NCBI GenBank assembly: GCA_045542735.1
Contig: JAZQLQ010000018.1
Location: 1 to 64,000, forward strand
From: UBA2882 sp045542735
GTDB lineage: Bacteria; Bacillota; Clostridia; Lachnospirales; Lachnospiraceae
Length of the DNA stretch: 64,000 bases
Reading direction: 5' to 3'
Of this stretch, positions 15,476 to 24,441 are shown piece after piece. The notes beneath the pieces are model-generated. The model was not told the DNA's origin. It ran no database searches and saw only the letters and a list, made by a program, of their open reading frames with translations. The translations under genes and the position numbers were made by a program. How positions within the stretch are numbered: the first letter of the stretch is position 1; each line of letters starts with the position of its first letter.

Positions 15476-17887
15476 ATGACAAAGGAAGCATTTCGTAAAC
15501 TTTGTAATGAAAAAATTATATATTTGGATGGTGCAACCGGTTCTAATCTGATGAAGGCAGGTATGCCTGTTGGGGTGTGCCCGGAAAGCTGGATCTTGGA
15601 GCATGAAGATGCATTGCTGAATCTGCAGAAAGCTTATGCTGATGCCGGTTCAGACATTGTATATGCACCAACCTTTACTGCAAACCGTATTAAACTGGCG
15701 GAATATGGTCTGGAAGATTGCATAGAAGAGATTAATACAAAACTTGTGAAATTATCCAAACAGGCTGTAGGGGACAAGGTGTTGGTTGCCGGAGATTTAA
15801 CTATGACCGGCAAGCAGTTAAAGCCTATGGGACCTTTAGATTTTGAAGAGTTGGTTGATATTTATAAAGAGCAGATACAATACTTGGAAGCTGCAGGAGC
15901 AGACTTGCTTGTTATTGAGACCATGATGAGCTTACAGGAGACCAGAGCGGCGGCAATCGCAGCTATGGAGGTGAGTGATCTTCCTGTTATGGCGACACTG
16001 ACTTTTGAGACAGACGGAAGGACCTTGTTTGGTTCCGATGCACGTTCTGCAGCAATTGCACTTTCGGCTCTTCATGTGGATGCTATCGGAGCCAATTGCT
16101 CTACAGGACCGGATCAAATGTGTGAGATTATCCGTGCAATGGCAGAGGTTACAGAGTTACCTTTAATTGCAAAGCCCAATGCGGGGCTACCGTCACTAGA
16201 CGAAGATGGCAAGACTGTTTACGACATGGATAGCGATACTTTTGCCACTGAGATGATTCAGATTGTGGAGAGCGGAGCATCTATCTTGGGTGGATGTTGT
16301 GGTACTTCACCTGAGTATATTGCCAAATTGGTGGCAAAGACCAAGGATTTAAAAACTACGAGAAAAGATTTAATAGGAAGACGCTTTTTGTGTTCAGAGA
16401 GACAGTCTTTGGTCTTTGGTTTGGATGACCGGTTTATGATTGTTGGTGAACGTATTAATCCGACCGGCAAGAAAAAATTGCAGGCAGAGCTTCGTGAAGG
16501 TTGTCTGGATATGGTGGTACAGTTTGCAGAGGAGCAGGAAGCCTGCGGTGCAAAAGTCTTGGATATCAACATGGGTATGAGTGGCATTGATGAAAAAGCA
16601 ATGATGCTACAGGTATTAGAGGAAGTGGCAGGAGTCACATCCTTACCCTTGGCAATTGATTCCAGCCATGTGGATGTCATCGAAGCAGCGCTACGCAGAT
16701 ATCCGGGTAGAGCTTTGATTAATTCCATTTCTTATGAGAGTGCAAAAGTGGATGCACTATTACCTCTTGCTAAGAAATATGGTGCGATGTTTATTTTACT
16801 TCCCTTATCCGATGCGGGACTTCCCAAGGATTTGGAAGAAAAGAAAGAGATTATACATAAGATTTTAGATAAAGCATTTGCCCTTGGTATGACTAAGGAT
16901 GATATTGTGGTAGATGGGCTCGTGACAACGGTTGCGGCAAATCCAAAGGCTGCGGTTGAGACCTTGGAGACTATTCGTTATTGCAAAGAAATGGGACTTG
17001 CTACTATTTGCGGATTGTCCAATATTTCTTTTGGTTTGCCGGAGCGTATGAATGTAAACAGCGCATTTTTAACCATGGCGATTCAGTCGGGACTTACTAT
17101 GGCAATTGCCAATCCCAATCAGGAGATGTTGATACATGCGGCTCTGACTTCCGATCTTTTGATGGCAAAGGAAGAAAGTGATTTGGCATATATTAACCGG
17201 ATGAATGAGGTAAAGGGAACAAAAGAAGAGGCAGTTTTGATAAATCAGGAAACACAAGGTCCTTTGGAGCAGGTGAAAGAAGCCGTCTTAAAGGGTAAGC
17301 AGAGGGATATCCTTTCACTTACCCGAAAAGCAGTTGAAGAACATATTGAGCCTCAGGATATTTTAAATCAGGCATTGCTTCCCGCTATCGGAGAAGTGGG
17401 TGATTTATTTGACTGTGGCAAATACTTCTTACCCCAGTTGATTGCAAGTGCAGAGACAATGAAGAAGGCAATTGAGTATCTGGAGCCTATGTTAAAAGAA
17501 GAAGGCAAAGATGCGTCTATGCCGACTATCGTCATTGCTACGGTAAAAGGTGATATTCATGATATCGGCAAAAACCTGGTAGTATTAATGCTCAAAAATC
17601 ATGGGTTTGAAGTGATAGATTTGGGAAAAGATGTGTCAAAAGAAGAGATTATTAAGGCAGCAAAAGAGAACCATGCCGGAATTATTGCGTTGTCTGCGTT
17701 AATGACTACAACCATGCAGGAGATGAAACAGGTCATTGATTTGGCAAAAGCAGAAGGTGTTGATGCTAAGATTATGATTGGTGGAGCGGTTATTACACAG
17801 GATTATGCAGGTGAAATCGGTGCAGACGGTTATTCTAAGGATGCGGCTGATGCAGTGAAATTGGCACAAAAACTTTGTGAAAATTAA
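15476..17887 (+). CDS. metH: Cobalamin-dependent methionine synthase lacking the reactivation domain
   Basis: Transfers a methyl group from methyltetrahydrofolate via cobalamin to homocysteine. Domains in 803 residues: homocysteine methyltransferase (about 1-290; LDGATGSNLMKAG, and zinc cysteines in GANCSTG and GGCCGTSPEY), pterin-binding DHPS-like barrel (about 310-580; VGERINPTGKKK), B12 cap and Rossmann domain (about 590-803; cobalt-ligand motif DIHDIGKNLV). The roughly 330-residue AdoMet-binding reactivation domain of E. coli MetH is absent, as is common in Clostridia, where a separate protein may supply it. TGAGGAG precedes the ATG. ilvB follows after 44 bases without a terminator. Confidence 0.95.
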   Translation: MTKEAFRKLCNEKIIYLDGATGSNLMKAGMPVGVCPESWILEHEDALLNLQKAYADAGSDIVYAPTFTANRIKLAEYGLEDCIEEINTKLVKLSKQAVGDKVLVAGDLTMTGKQLKPMGPLDFEELVDIYKEQIQYLEAAGADLLVIETMMSLQETRAAAIAAMEVSDLPVMATLTFETDGRTLFGSDARSAAIALSALHVDAIGANCSTGPDQMCEIIRAMAEVTELPLIAKPNAGLPSLDEDGKTVYDMDSDTFATEMIQIVESGASILGGCCGTSPEYIAKLVAKTKDLKTTRKDLIGRRFLCSERQSLVFGLDDRFMIVGERINPTGKKKLQAELREGCLDMVVQFAEEQEACGAKVLDINMGMSGIDEKAMMLQVLEEVAGVTSLPLAIDSSHVDVIEAALRRYPGRALINSISYESAKVDALLPLAKKYGAMFILLPLSDAGLPKDLEEKKEIIHKILDKAFALGMTKDDIVVDGLVTTVAANPKAAVETLETIRYCKEMGLATICGLSNISFGLPERMNVNSAFLTMAIQSGLTMAIANPNQEMLIHAALTSDLLMAKEESDLAYINRMNEVKGTKEEAVLINQETQGPLEQVKEAVLKGKQRDILSLTRKAVEEHIEPQDILNQALLPAIGEVGDLFDCGKYFLPQLIASAETMKKAIEYLEPMLKEEGKDASMPTIVIATVKGDIHDIGKNLVVLMLKNHGFEVIDLGKDVSKEEIIKAAKENHAGIIALSALMTTTMQEMKQVIDLAKAEGVDAKIMIGGAVITQDYAGEIGADGYSKDAADAVKLAQKLCEN

Positions 17888-17931
17888 AATTATGACAGAT
17901 GAACTGTCTATGAAATAATAGAAAGGTTTAG

Positions 17932-19554
17932 GTGAATTACATGTTAGGTGCAGACGCAATGGTAAAATGTCTGGAAGCGGAAGGTGTAAAAGCAGTATTT
18001 GGTTATCCAGGTGTTGCTATTTGTCCGTTTTACAACAGTATTTTGGAGTCTGATATTGAAAGTGTTTTAGTTAGAACAGAACAGAATGCGGCCCATGCAG
18101 CAAGTGGTCTTGCAAGAGTTACGGATGGTATCGGTGTGTGTGCCGTTACCAGTGGTCCAGGTGCAACCAATCTGATTACGGGTATTGCAACCGCATTTGC
18201 AGACAGTATTCCGATGATCTGTATTACCGGTCAGGTAAACAGTGAATTGTTGGGAAGTGACGTATTCCAGGAAGCAGATATCACAGGTGCGACAGAATCC
18301 TTTGTTAAATACAGCTATCTGGTAAAGAATGTAGAGGATATTCCCCGCGTATTTAAAGAGGCGTTTCATATTGCCACAACCGGTCGTAAAGGTCCTGTAT
18401 TGATTGATGTGCCCATTGATATTCAGAATGCAAAGATTAGTAAATTTGAATATCCCGAGGAGGTTTCTTTAAGAACCTACAAGCCTACGGTAAAAGGTCA
18501 TATCCAGCAGATTAAAAAAGTGGCAAAAGAACTGGAAAAAGCAAAACGTCCCATTATCTGTGCCGGAGGTGGTGTTGCCCTTTCTCAGGCGAGAGAAGAA
18601 TTGGTGAAATTTGCAGAGGATAATCAGATTCCTGTTGTATCCACCATGATGGGTATTAGCGTGATGCCCACCAAACATCCTTTATACTTTGGTATGGTTG
18701 GAAATAACGGTAAACCCTATGCAAACCGTGCTATGAATGAAGCAGATCTTATCATTATGGTTGGTGCCAGAGTGGCAGACCGTGCCATCAGTCAGCCGGA
18801 TTTGTTAATCAGCAATAAAACTTTAGTACATATCGATGTTGACCCTGCCGAGATTGGTAAAAATGCAGGCCCCAACATTCCTTTGGTTGGTGATGCAAAG
18901 CATATTTTTGAGGATATGTTGGAACGGGATTTTGAAGGTGACTATACAGAGTGGTTACATACATTAAATGAATATAGAACAACAATGGAGCCCAAGAGAA
19001 GTGAGCATCCTGGTTTTGTAGATCCTGCAGCATTTATTACAAAACTTTCCGAAAAAATGGAAGATGATGCAATCTATGTGGCGGACGTAGGACAGAATCA
19101 GATTTGGTCCTGTGCTTACCATGTAGTAAAAAATGGACGTTTCTTAACATCCGGTGGTATGGGCACCATGGGTTACTCGATTCCGGCGGCTATGGGAGCA
19201 AAATATGCACTGAAAGACAAACAGGTTATTGCTGTTTGTGGTGATGGTTCCTTCCAGATGTCCCTGATGGAGTTGGCAACCATGAGACAGCATGGCATCA
19301 AGAGTAAAGTCATCGTACTCAAAAACAACTATCTTGGTATGGTTAGACAGTATCAGCACTTCACATATAAAGACAATTACTCCGTTGTAGATTTGTCCGG
19401 AAGCCCTGATTTATCCAAGATTGCAGAAGCTTACGGTATGCCTTTTATCCGTGTTTCCAATATGGATGAGGCAGATAAAGCCATTGATGAATTCTTAAGT
19501 TGCGAAGAGGCATGCCTGATGGAATGTCTGGTAGACCCCATGGATTTAGTATAA
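17932..19554 (+). CDS. ilvB: Acetolactate synthase, catalytic subunit
   Basis: ThDP-dependent first common step of valine/leucine/isoleucine synthesis (two pyruvate to acetolactate). The 540 residues show the Pyr domain with the activating glutamate in VRTEQNAAHAASG, SGPGATNLITG, the central FAD-binding domain, and the PP domain with the ThDP motif GDGSFQMSLMELAT ending in KNNYLGMVRQ. Start: GTG at 17932 sits 5 bases after GAAAGG; an ATG at 17941 would have poor spacing. Two regulatory-subunit genes follow. Confidence 0.93.
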   Translation: MNYMLGADAMVKCLEAEGVKAVFGYPGVAICPFYNSILESDIESVLVRTEQNAAHAASGLARVTDGIGVCAVTSGPGATNLITGIATAFADSIPMICITGQVNSELLGSDVFQEADITGATESFVKYSYLVKNVEDIPRVFKEAFHIATTGRKGPVLIDVPIDIQNAKISKFEYPEEVSLRTYKPTVKGHIQQIKKVAKELEKAKRPIICAGGGVALSQAREELVKFAEDNQIPVVSTMMGISVMPTKHPLYFGMVGNNGKPYANRAMNEADLIIMVGARVADRAISQPDLLISNKTLVHIDVDPAEIGKNAGPNIPLVGDAKHIFEDMLERDFEGDYTEWLHTLNEYRTTMEPKRSEHPGFVDPAAFITKLSEKMEDDAIYVADVGQNQIWSCAYHVVKNGRFLTSGGMGTMGYSIPAAMGAKYALKDKQVIAVCGDGSFQMSLMELATMRQHGIKSKVIVLKNNYLGMVRQYQHFTYKDNYSVVDLSGSPDLSKIAEAYGMPFIRVSNMDEADKAIDEFLSCEEACLMECLVDPMDLV

Positions 19555-19567
19555 TAGAGGTGACAGC

Positions 19568-20053
19568 ATGAAAAAAATATATTCGGTTTTAGTTGAAAAC
19601 AGATCCGGTGTACTTGCAAAAGTAGCGGGCCTGTTTTCCAGAAGATGTTTTAATATTGATTCCCTTGCCGTAGGTGAGACGGATGATCCGGAAGTATCCT
19701 GCATGACCATTGTCAGCAGCGGTAATGAGCGTACCATCGAGCAGATTGAAAAGCAGATGAATAAAAAGCTGGATGTCATCAAAGTAAAATCCTTTGATCA
19801 GGCAAACAGTATCTCCAAAGAAATGATGCTTATGAAGGTAAAATACAATAAAAATAACCGCAGGGACATTATGGAAATCTGCGATTTAATGAATGCAACC
19901 ATCGAAGATATGAGTAAATCCTATATGATTATCCAGATTTGTGATGCGCCGGACAAGGTAAAACTTCTGATTGACATGTTTGCATCGGTCAGCATTGTGG
20001 AAGTGGCAAGAACCGGAACGGTAGCCTTGGCAAAATGTAGTGATAATGAATAG
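19568..20053 (+). CDS. ilvN: Acetolactate synthase regulatory subunit, first copy
   Basis: The 161 residues contain an N-terminal ACT domain (KKIYSVLVENRSGVLAKVAGLFSR, with the G-V-L-A loop that binds valine) and the C-terminal ALS_ss_C domain (about 80-160). It should bind IlvB and confer feedback inhibition. It starts 13 bases after ilvB with an AGAGGTGA site, so it is coupled to the catalytic gene. A second, diverged copy follows at 20170 behind its own promoter. Confidence 0.93.
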   Translation: MKKIYSVLVENRSGVLAKVAGLFSRRCFNIDSLAVGETDDPEVSCMTIVSSGNERTIEQIEKQMNKKLDVIKVKSFDQANSISKEMMLMKVKYNKNNRRDIMEICDLMNATIEDMSKSYMIIQICDAPDKVKLLIDMFASVSIVEVARTGTVALAKCSDNE

Positions 20054-20083
20054 AAAAGCTTTTTCCTATAACTTATAGTTATA

Positions 20084-20137
20084 ATCAGCATAAGGCTTGT
20101 TCATACGTTGACAAAGGCATAATTATGCTGATAAAAT
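20084..20137 (+). promoter_or_regulatory. Promoter and operator-like dyads before the second ilvN copy
   Basis: TTGACA (20108-20113), 18-base spacer, TAAAAT (20132-20137). The spacer contains a perfect palindrome GCATAATTATGC (20117-20128). ATCAGCATAA (20084-20093) and TTATGCTGAT (20123-20132) form a perfect 10-bp inverted repeat that brackets the -35 box. This arrangement fits a repressor site; the regulator is unknown. Confidence 0.6.
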
Positions 20138-20169
20138 AGGACACAGCACATAAGAAAGCAGGTATTTAT

Positions 20170-20667
20170 ATGCAGAAAAAAGTGTTTCAGTTATTGGTAG
20201 ACAACACATCCGGTGTATTAAGCCGTATTTCCGGATTGTTCAGTAGACGTGGTTACAATATCGAGAGTATTACAGCAGGCGGTACTGCTGATCCAAGATA
20301 TACCCGTATTACTATCGTAACAAGTGGTGATGATGAGATTTTGGATCAGATTGAAAAACAGGTTGCAAAGCTTGTGGATGTACGCGATATCAAAGTGTTG
20401 GAGCCTGACGCATCTGTATTCAGAGAGCTCGTTATGATTAAGGTTAAAGTTGATGCGGATAACAGACAGTCTGTGATTTCCATCGTAGATATTTTCCGTG
20501 CAAAGGTTGTTGACGTTGCACCGGATTGTCTGACGGTTGAGATTACCGGTAACCAGAGCAAGATTGAAGCCTTCATCAATATGCTTGAGGGATATGAAAT
20601 CTTAGAGCTTGCCAGAACCGGTATCACAGGTCTTGGCAGAGGTACAGACAACGTTACCTATTTGTAA
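20170..20667 (+). CDS. ilvN: Acetolactate synthase regulatory subunit, second copy
   Basis: A 165-residue paralogue of the gene at 19568 with the same ACT (QKKVFQLLVDNTSGVLSRIS, GLFSRRGYNIESI) and ALS_ss_C layout. It is closer to the classical IlvN/IlvH consensus (RGYNIESITAGGTADP). Its separate promoter implies that subunit ratio or feedback behaviour can change with conditions. AAAGCAGG precedes the ATG. ilvC follows after 69 bases. E. coli keeps isozyme-specific small subunits, each beside its own large subunit; here two stand behind a single ilvB. Confidence 0.93.
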   Translation: MQKKVFQLLVDNTSGVLSRISGLFSRRGYNIESITAGGTADPRYTRITIVTSGDDEILDQIEKQVAKLVDVRDIKVLEPDASVFRELVMIKVKVDADNRQSVISIVDIFRAKVVDVAPDCLTVEITGNQSKIEAFINMLEGYEILELARTGITGLGRGTDNVTYL

Positions 20668-20673
20668 TTATTG

Positions 20674-20700
20674 AGAATCGGTTAGAAAAACTAACATTCT
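20674..20700 (+). promoter_or_regulatory. Hairpin in the ilvN2-ilvC intergenic region
   Basis: AGAAT, a 2-base bulge, GTTAG, loop AAAAA, CTAAC, ATTCT form a 10-bp stem. No U-run follows, so it is not a terminator; it may be an RNA-processing or stability element before ilvC. Confidence 0.4.
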
Positions 20701-20736
20701 AAGATAAATTAATTAAGTTTTCAGGAGGAAATAAAC

Positions 20737-21762
20737 ATGTCACAGGACGCAAAAATCTTTTATCAGGAAGATTGTAACTTATCTTTATTAGAAGGTAAAA
20801 CAATCGCAATTATCGGTTACGGAAGCCAGGGTCATGCTCATGCATTGAACTTAAAAGATTCCGGATGCAACGTTATTATCGGTCTTTATGAAGGCAGCAA
20901 ATCTTGGGCAAAAGCTGAAGCTCAGGGATTTGAAGTTTATACAGCAGCAGATGCAGCAAAGAAAGCTGATATCATCATGATCCTTATCAATGATGAGAAA
21001 CAGGCTGACTTATACAAAAACGACATCGAGCCCAACTTAGAAGAAGGCAATATGTTAATGTTCGCTCATGGTTTCAACATTCACTTTGGAGCAATTGTAC
21101 CTCCTAAATTCGTTGACGTTACCATGATCGCTCCCAAAGGACCCGGACATACTGTACGTAGTGAGTACCAGGTTGGTAAAGGTGTTCCTTGTTTGATCGC
21201 TGTACATCAGGATGCTACAGGAAAAGCTCAGGATATGGCATTAGCATATGCTTTAGGTATCGGTGGAGCAAGAGCCGGTGTATTAGAGACAACATTCCGT
21301 ACAGAGACAGAGACTGACCTCTTCGGTGAGCAGGCAGTTCTTTGCGGTGGTGTATGTGCATTGATGCAGGCTGGTTTTGAGACCTTAACAGAAGCTGGTT
21401 ACGACCCCAGAAATGCTTACTTTGAGTGTATCCATGAGATGAAATTAATCGTAGACTTGATTTACCAGTCCGGTTTCTCCGGAATGAGATACTCCATCTC
21501 CAACACAGCTGAGTACGGTGACTATATCACAGGTCCTAAGATCATTACAGAAGAGACAAAGAAAGCTATGAAGAAAGTCCTTTCCGATATTCAGGATGGT
21601 ACTTTTGCAAAAGAATTCTTATTGGATATGTCTGATGCGGGACGTCAGGTTCACTTCAAAGCTATGAGAAAGTTAGCAAGTGAGCATCCTTCAGAAGTAG
21701 TTGGTGAAGATATCCGTAAATTATACAGCTGGAACGGCGAAGAGAAATTTATCGACAACTAA
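20737..21762 (+). CDS. ilvC: Ketol-acid reductoisomerase
   Basis: Isomerises and reduces acetolactate (second step of branched-chain synthesis) using NAD(P)H and Mg2+. The 341 residues are class I (short) KARI: Rossmann motif IAIIGYGSQGHAHALNLKDS, cofactor-specificity loop GLYEGSKSW, MIAPKGPGH, and C-terminal knotted domain with metal ligands in LFGEQAVLCGG and ECIHEMKLI. CAGGAGG lies before the ATG. Codon use is the most biased of the ilv genes, suggesting high expression. A terminator follows directly. Confidence 0.97.
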   Translation: MSQDAKIFYQEDCNLSLLEGKTIAIIGYGSQGHAHALNLKDSGCNVIIGLYEGSKSWAKAEAQGFEVYTAADAAKKADIIMILINDEKQADLYKNDIEPNLEEGNMLMFAHGFNIHFGAIVPPKFVDVTMIAPKGPGHTVRSEYQVGKGVPCLIAVHQDATGKAQDMALAYALGIGGARAGVLETTFRTETETDLFGEQAVLCGGVCALMQAGFETLTEAGYDPRNAYFECIHEMKLIVDLIYQSGFSGMRYSISNTAEYGDYITGPKIITEETKKAMKKVLSDIQDGTFAKEFLLDMSDAGRQVHFKAMRKLASEHPSEVVGEDIRKLYSWNGEEKFIDN

Positions 21763-21783
21763 TTACAAAATATACCAAAATTT

Positions 21784-21813
21784 AAGCCTCGGACTTTTCA
21801 GTCCGGGGCTTTT
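21784..21813 (+). terminator. Intrinsic terminator of ilvC
   Basis: AAGCCTCGGAC (21784-21794) pairs with GTCCGGGGCTT (21801-21811) with one T-G wobble, followed by TT. The short U-run lowers its strength. Confidence 0.75.
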
Positions 21814-21863
21814 ATGATATGATAACAAGGATTTTATTTATTTGATTGTGAGAGAAAGGGGAC

Positions 21864-22856
21864 ATGATAATGAATACTTATGATCCGTCAGGAATGAATC
21901 AAAATAATCCGAATCAGATGCAGATGCCGCCACAGCAGATGCAGCAGGGGAATCCGTATGCACAACAGGGCAATCCCTATATGCAACAGGGGAATCCGTA
22001 TGCACAGCAAGGTAATCCCTACATGCAGCAAGGTAATCCCTATATGCAACAACCCGGAGGCGGATATAACCGTAACTATGGTGCAAAGGAAAAAGCGCCC
22101 AATGTATTTAAACAGTTTGCATATTCTTTTGTTCCGCCTAAATATAATGAATTAGCAAAAGTACGGACCGGTGGAATGATTGGATTTGTTACTTTACTTG
22201 CACTTGTTTTTTCTTTGATTTCCTTTGCGGATTTTTCGTACGTAATGTTTTCTAATAATGGTATGACGGATTTAATAGAGCAGGCTCCGGATTTTGCAGT
22301 GGAAGATGGTGAATTCTGGATTGAAGAAGAGGTTTTTTACGAAGAAGACGGTCTGTATGTTTATATTACGGATGAAGTGGATGAATTTACATATGATGAC
22401 GTTAAGGATTTGCGTGAAGAAGGCTACACGGATATCATGCTGATTAGTGAGGAAAATTTGTGCCTTTATCAGGATTATGAATATCAGGAATTGCCTTTTG
22501 AAGATATGAAAGGCATGGACTTTGATAGAGATTGGCTTGCAGATACTTTGATGCCCATGCTTTGGTTAATTGTAGCAGTTGGCTATGTATTTTTCTTTGT
22601 GGGCAGAATTTTGTGGTACTTTTTATGTGCTGCCATTTATATGCTCATTGGTATGTTGATTGCACTTTGCGCTAATAAGCAAATTTCATCCGGCAATTTG
22701 TTTAGGGCAGCTGTTTATTCCAAGGTGTTTATGTTTGTGATTGCTTCACTTTGGGCGTTATTACCCATTGGTATCGGCATTCCTTGGTTGTTGAGAGTAA
22801 TTGCAACTTGCGTATTTATGGGATTTGCAATCCAGTATTTACCGCGTAAATGGTAG
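21864..22856 (+). CDS. DUF1189-like membrane protein with QQGNPY repeats
   Basis: A 330-residue protein. Residues 1-65 are low-complexity, with QQGNPY repeats. A DUF1189-type start follows (NVFKQFAYSFVPPKYNELAKV), then a hydrophobic helix (about 108-130), a very acidic extracytoplasmic domain (about 140-225; VEDGEFWIEEEVFYEEDG), and three to four helices to the C-terminus. DUF1189 has no known biochemical role. AAAGGGG precedes the ATG. It heads three tandem relatives (21864, 22881, 23659) and is the only one with the acidic loop. Confidence 0.7.
   Translation: MIMNTYDPSGMNQNNPNQMQMPPQQMQQGNPYAQQGNPYMQQGNPYAQQGNPYMQQGNPYMQQPGGGYNRNYGAKEKAPNVFKQFAYSFVPPKYNELAKVRTGGMIGFVTLLALVFSLISFADFSYVMFSNNGMTDLIEQAPDFAVEDGEFWIEEEVFYEEDGLYVYITDEVDEFTYDDVKDLREEGYTDIMLISEENLCLYQDYEYQELPFEDMKGMDFDRDWLADTLMPMLWLIVAVGYVFFFVGRILWYFLCAAIYMLIGMLIALCANKQISSGNLFRAAVYSKVFMFVIASLWALLPIGIGIPWLLRVIATCVFMGFAIQYLPRKW
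21942..22046 (+). repeat. Five in-frame 21-bp repeats (7-residue unit)
   Basis: Five tandem copies encode QQGNPYA or QQGNPYM (residues 27-61 of the host protein). Wobble positions vary between copies (GGG/GGC/GGT, CAG/CAA), so the array is not brand new. Confidence 0.9.
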
Positions 22857-22880
22857 ATAAGATTTAAGAAGGAGAAAAAG

Positions 22881-23606
22881 ATGTATACATATGATCCGAA
22901 TGCAAATAAAAAGAATGTAGATAGCGAGAATATGAATTCTTTAAATGAAGAGGATTTATTCTTGGCGGGAGGATTTGATTCTTTTTCGCCGAATCAAACA
23001 GCTAATAACAGTATGCATCAGCCGGTGGGACAAATGGAACTGGATCCTTCTTGGAATGTAGAACGTTGGAAAAATAAGTACGAATTAAAATTTTTTGAGC
23101 AACTAAAACTATCTTTTTTTCCGTTGAAGTATGACAGATATAGGGAAATGTCCGTAGATGGAATAAAATTATTTATAAGAAAAGATGTAGCATTTGAGTT
23201 GTTGGTCTCTTTTATTATAATATTGATAGCGTTTAATGTTCATCCGTTTTTTAGAGCGCTGATGCCCGAATATGGGATAAATGATCCAATGGTTATATTG
23301 ACGATTGCAGTTGTGTTGGGAATTTCAGCGGCAATCACAATACTTATATTTCCGTTTTTTATTCGTATTGGAGCATGGATATTCCGATGGATTATTCGTT
23401 TGTTTTGTTTGCTTGGTAAAAAGAATCTGAGTGATACCAGTTTATATGCATTGTCAATCTATTCCACCATACCATTTCGGTTGATAAAAATGTTTTGTAT
23501 ATTTTTGCCGATTGATGTGATTTTAAATGCACAAACATCAATTGCTGTTTTGGATGTGGTGGTACCACTTATTATTATTTCATTAGCTATTCCTCGAATG
23601 GATTGA
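22881..23606 (+). CDS. DUF1189/Yip1-like membrane protein, copy 1 of the 36-residue N-tag pair
   Basis: A 241-residue protein with a cytoplasmic N-terminal tail (1-80) and about five hydrophobic helices from residue 95. The tail begins MYTYDPNANKKNVDSENMNS and runs to residue 36 identically to the protein at 23659. The body starts FFEQLKLSFFPLKYDRYREM, similar to DUF1189, and the central part (RIGAWIFRWIIRLFCLLGKK) looks Yip1-like. Function unknown. AAGGAG sits 7 bases before the ATG; it follows the preceding relative by 24 bases and is probably cotranscribed. Confidence 0.68.
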   Translation: MYTYDPNANKKNVDSENMNSLNEEDLFLAGGFDSFSPNQTANNSMHQPVGQMELDPSWNVERWKNKYELKFFEQLKLSFFPLKYDRYREMSVDGIKLFIRKDVAFELLVSFIIILIAFNVHPFFRALMPEYGINDPMVILTIAVVLGISAAITILIFPFFIRIGAWIFRWIIRLFCLLGKKNLSDTSLYALSIYSTIPFRLIKMFCIFLPIDVILNAQTSIAVLDVVVPLIIISLAIPRMD

Positions 23607-23658
23607 GCTACATACACAAAGTAAACTAATAGTTACCAAGAGTTTAGGAGGGGAAAAG

Positions 23659-24384
23659 ATGTATACATATGATCCGAATGCCAACAAAAAGAATGTAGAT
23701 AGCGAGAATATGAATTCTTTAAATGAAGAGGATTTATTCTTAGCGGGGGGATTTGACTCCTTTAGTGAACCAAACAACAATCTGAATGTGGGAACTCCAT
23801 ATATGTCAAATGTGGAACAGTATGGTGTGACACAAGAAGCGATGAATAAATGGAAACCTGCACGTGTATTGAGTTTTAATGAACAGTTTCAGATTTCATT
23901 TAATCCCATGAAATACGATTTGTATAAAAGTCTGACTATTGCAGATGTTAAAGCTTTTATAAAACAATTCTCGCATATTCTTGTTATAGTCTTAATGATT
24001 GAGTTGATTTTATATATGAATTTCAGTCAGACTGCAAAGATGGCCGGAGTGACAGGGCTTAATCTTTTTATGATTATTTTTTATCTGATTTGGTGGGGTA
24101 TATGTTGGGTGATTATGCCATTGAGTTATCGTATCTATGCATGGTTTTACCGGCTCATAGCAAAATTAATCTGTATGATAAGCGGTAAAAATCCCGGGGA
24201 TGATTATCTGTACTGTATATCAGTATATCCCTTGGTGCCGTCTATGATGTGTGGTGTGATTGCAATACTGTTTATCTTTGGAAATGTTTCAATGGCTCAG
24301 GTTTTAATTGTGGGTGCTATTGCATCAGTGAGTAATTTGATTCCATTTATTTATATGATTATTGCAATCTTACGCACAAACTAG
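23659..24384 (+). CDS. DUF1189/Yip1-like membrane protein, copy 2 of the 36-residue N-tag pair
   Basis: Also 241 residues, with the same first 36 residues as the 22881 product (all nucleotide differences there are synonymous) but a diverged body: VLSFNEQFQISFNPMKYDLYKSL and about four to five helices, including ISGKNPGDDYLYCISVYPLVP aligned with the partner's SIYSTIPF region. AGGAGG precedes the ATG. Membrane location is clear from the hydrophobic segments; the role is unknown. The conserved tail suggests a shared cytoplasmic binding partner. Confidence 0.68.
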   Translation: MYTYDPNANKKNVDSENMNSLNEEDLFLAGGFDSFSEPNNNLNVGTPYMSNVEQYGVTQEAMNKWKPARVLSFNEQFQISFNPMKYDLYKSLTIADVKAFIKQFSHILVIVLMIELILYMNFSQTAKMAGVTGLNLFMIIFYLIWWGICWVIMPLSYRIYAWFYRLIAKLICMISGKNPGDDYLYCISVYPLVPSMMCGVIAILFIFGNVSMAQVLIVGAIASVSNLIPFIYMIIAILRTN

Positions 24385-24441
24385 ATGGTGCGCATAAAAT
24401 AAAAATATATAAAGGTTACAGACAAAAAGGAGACAGCAATA

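Noticed and set aside
21942..22046. CRISPR-like short tandem repeat
   Set aside because: It is a 21-bp in-frame coding repeat with no spacers.
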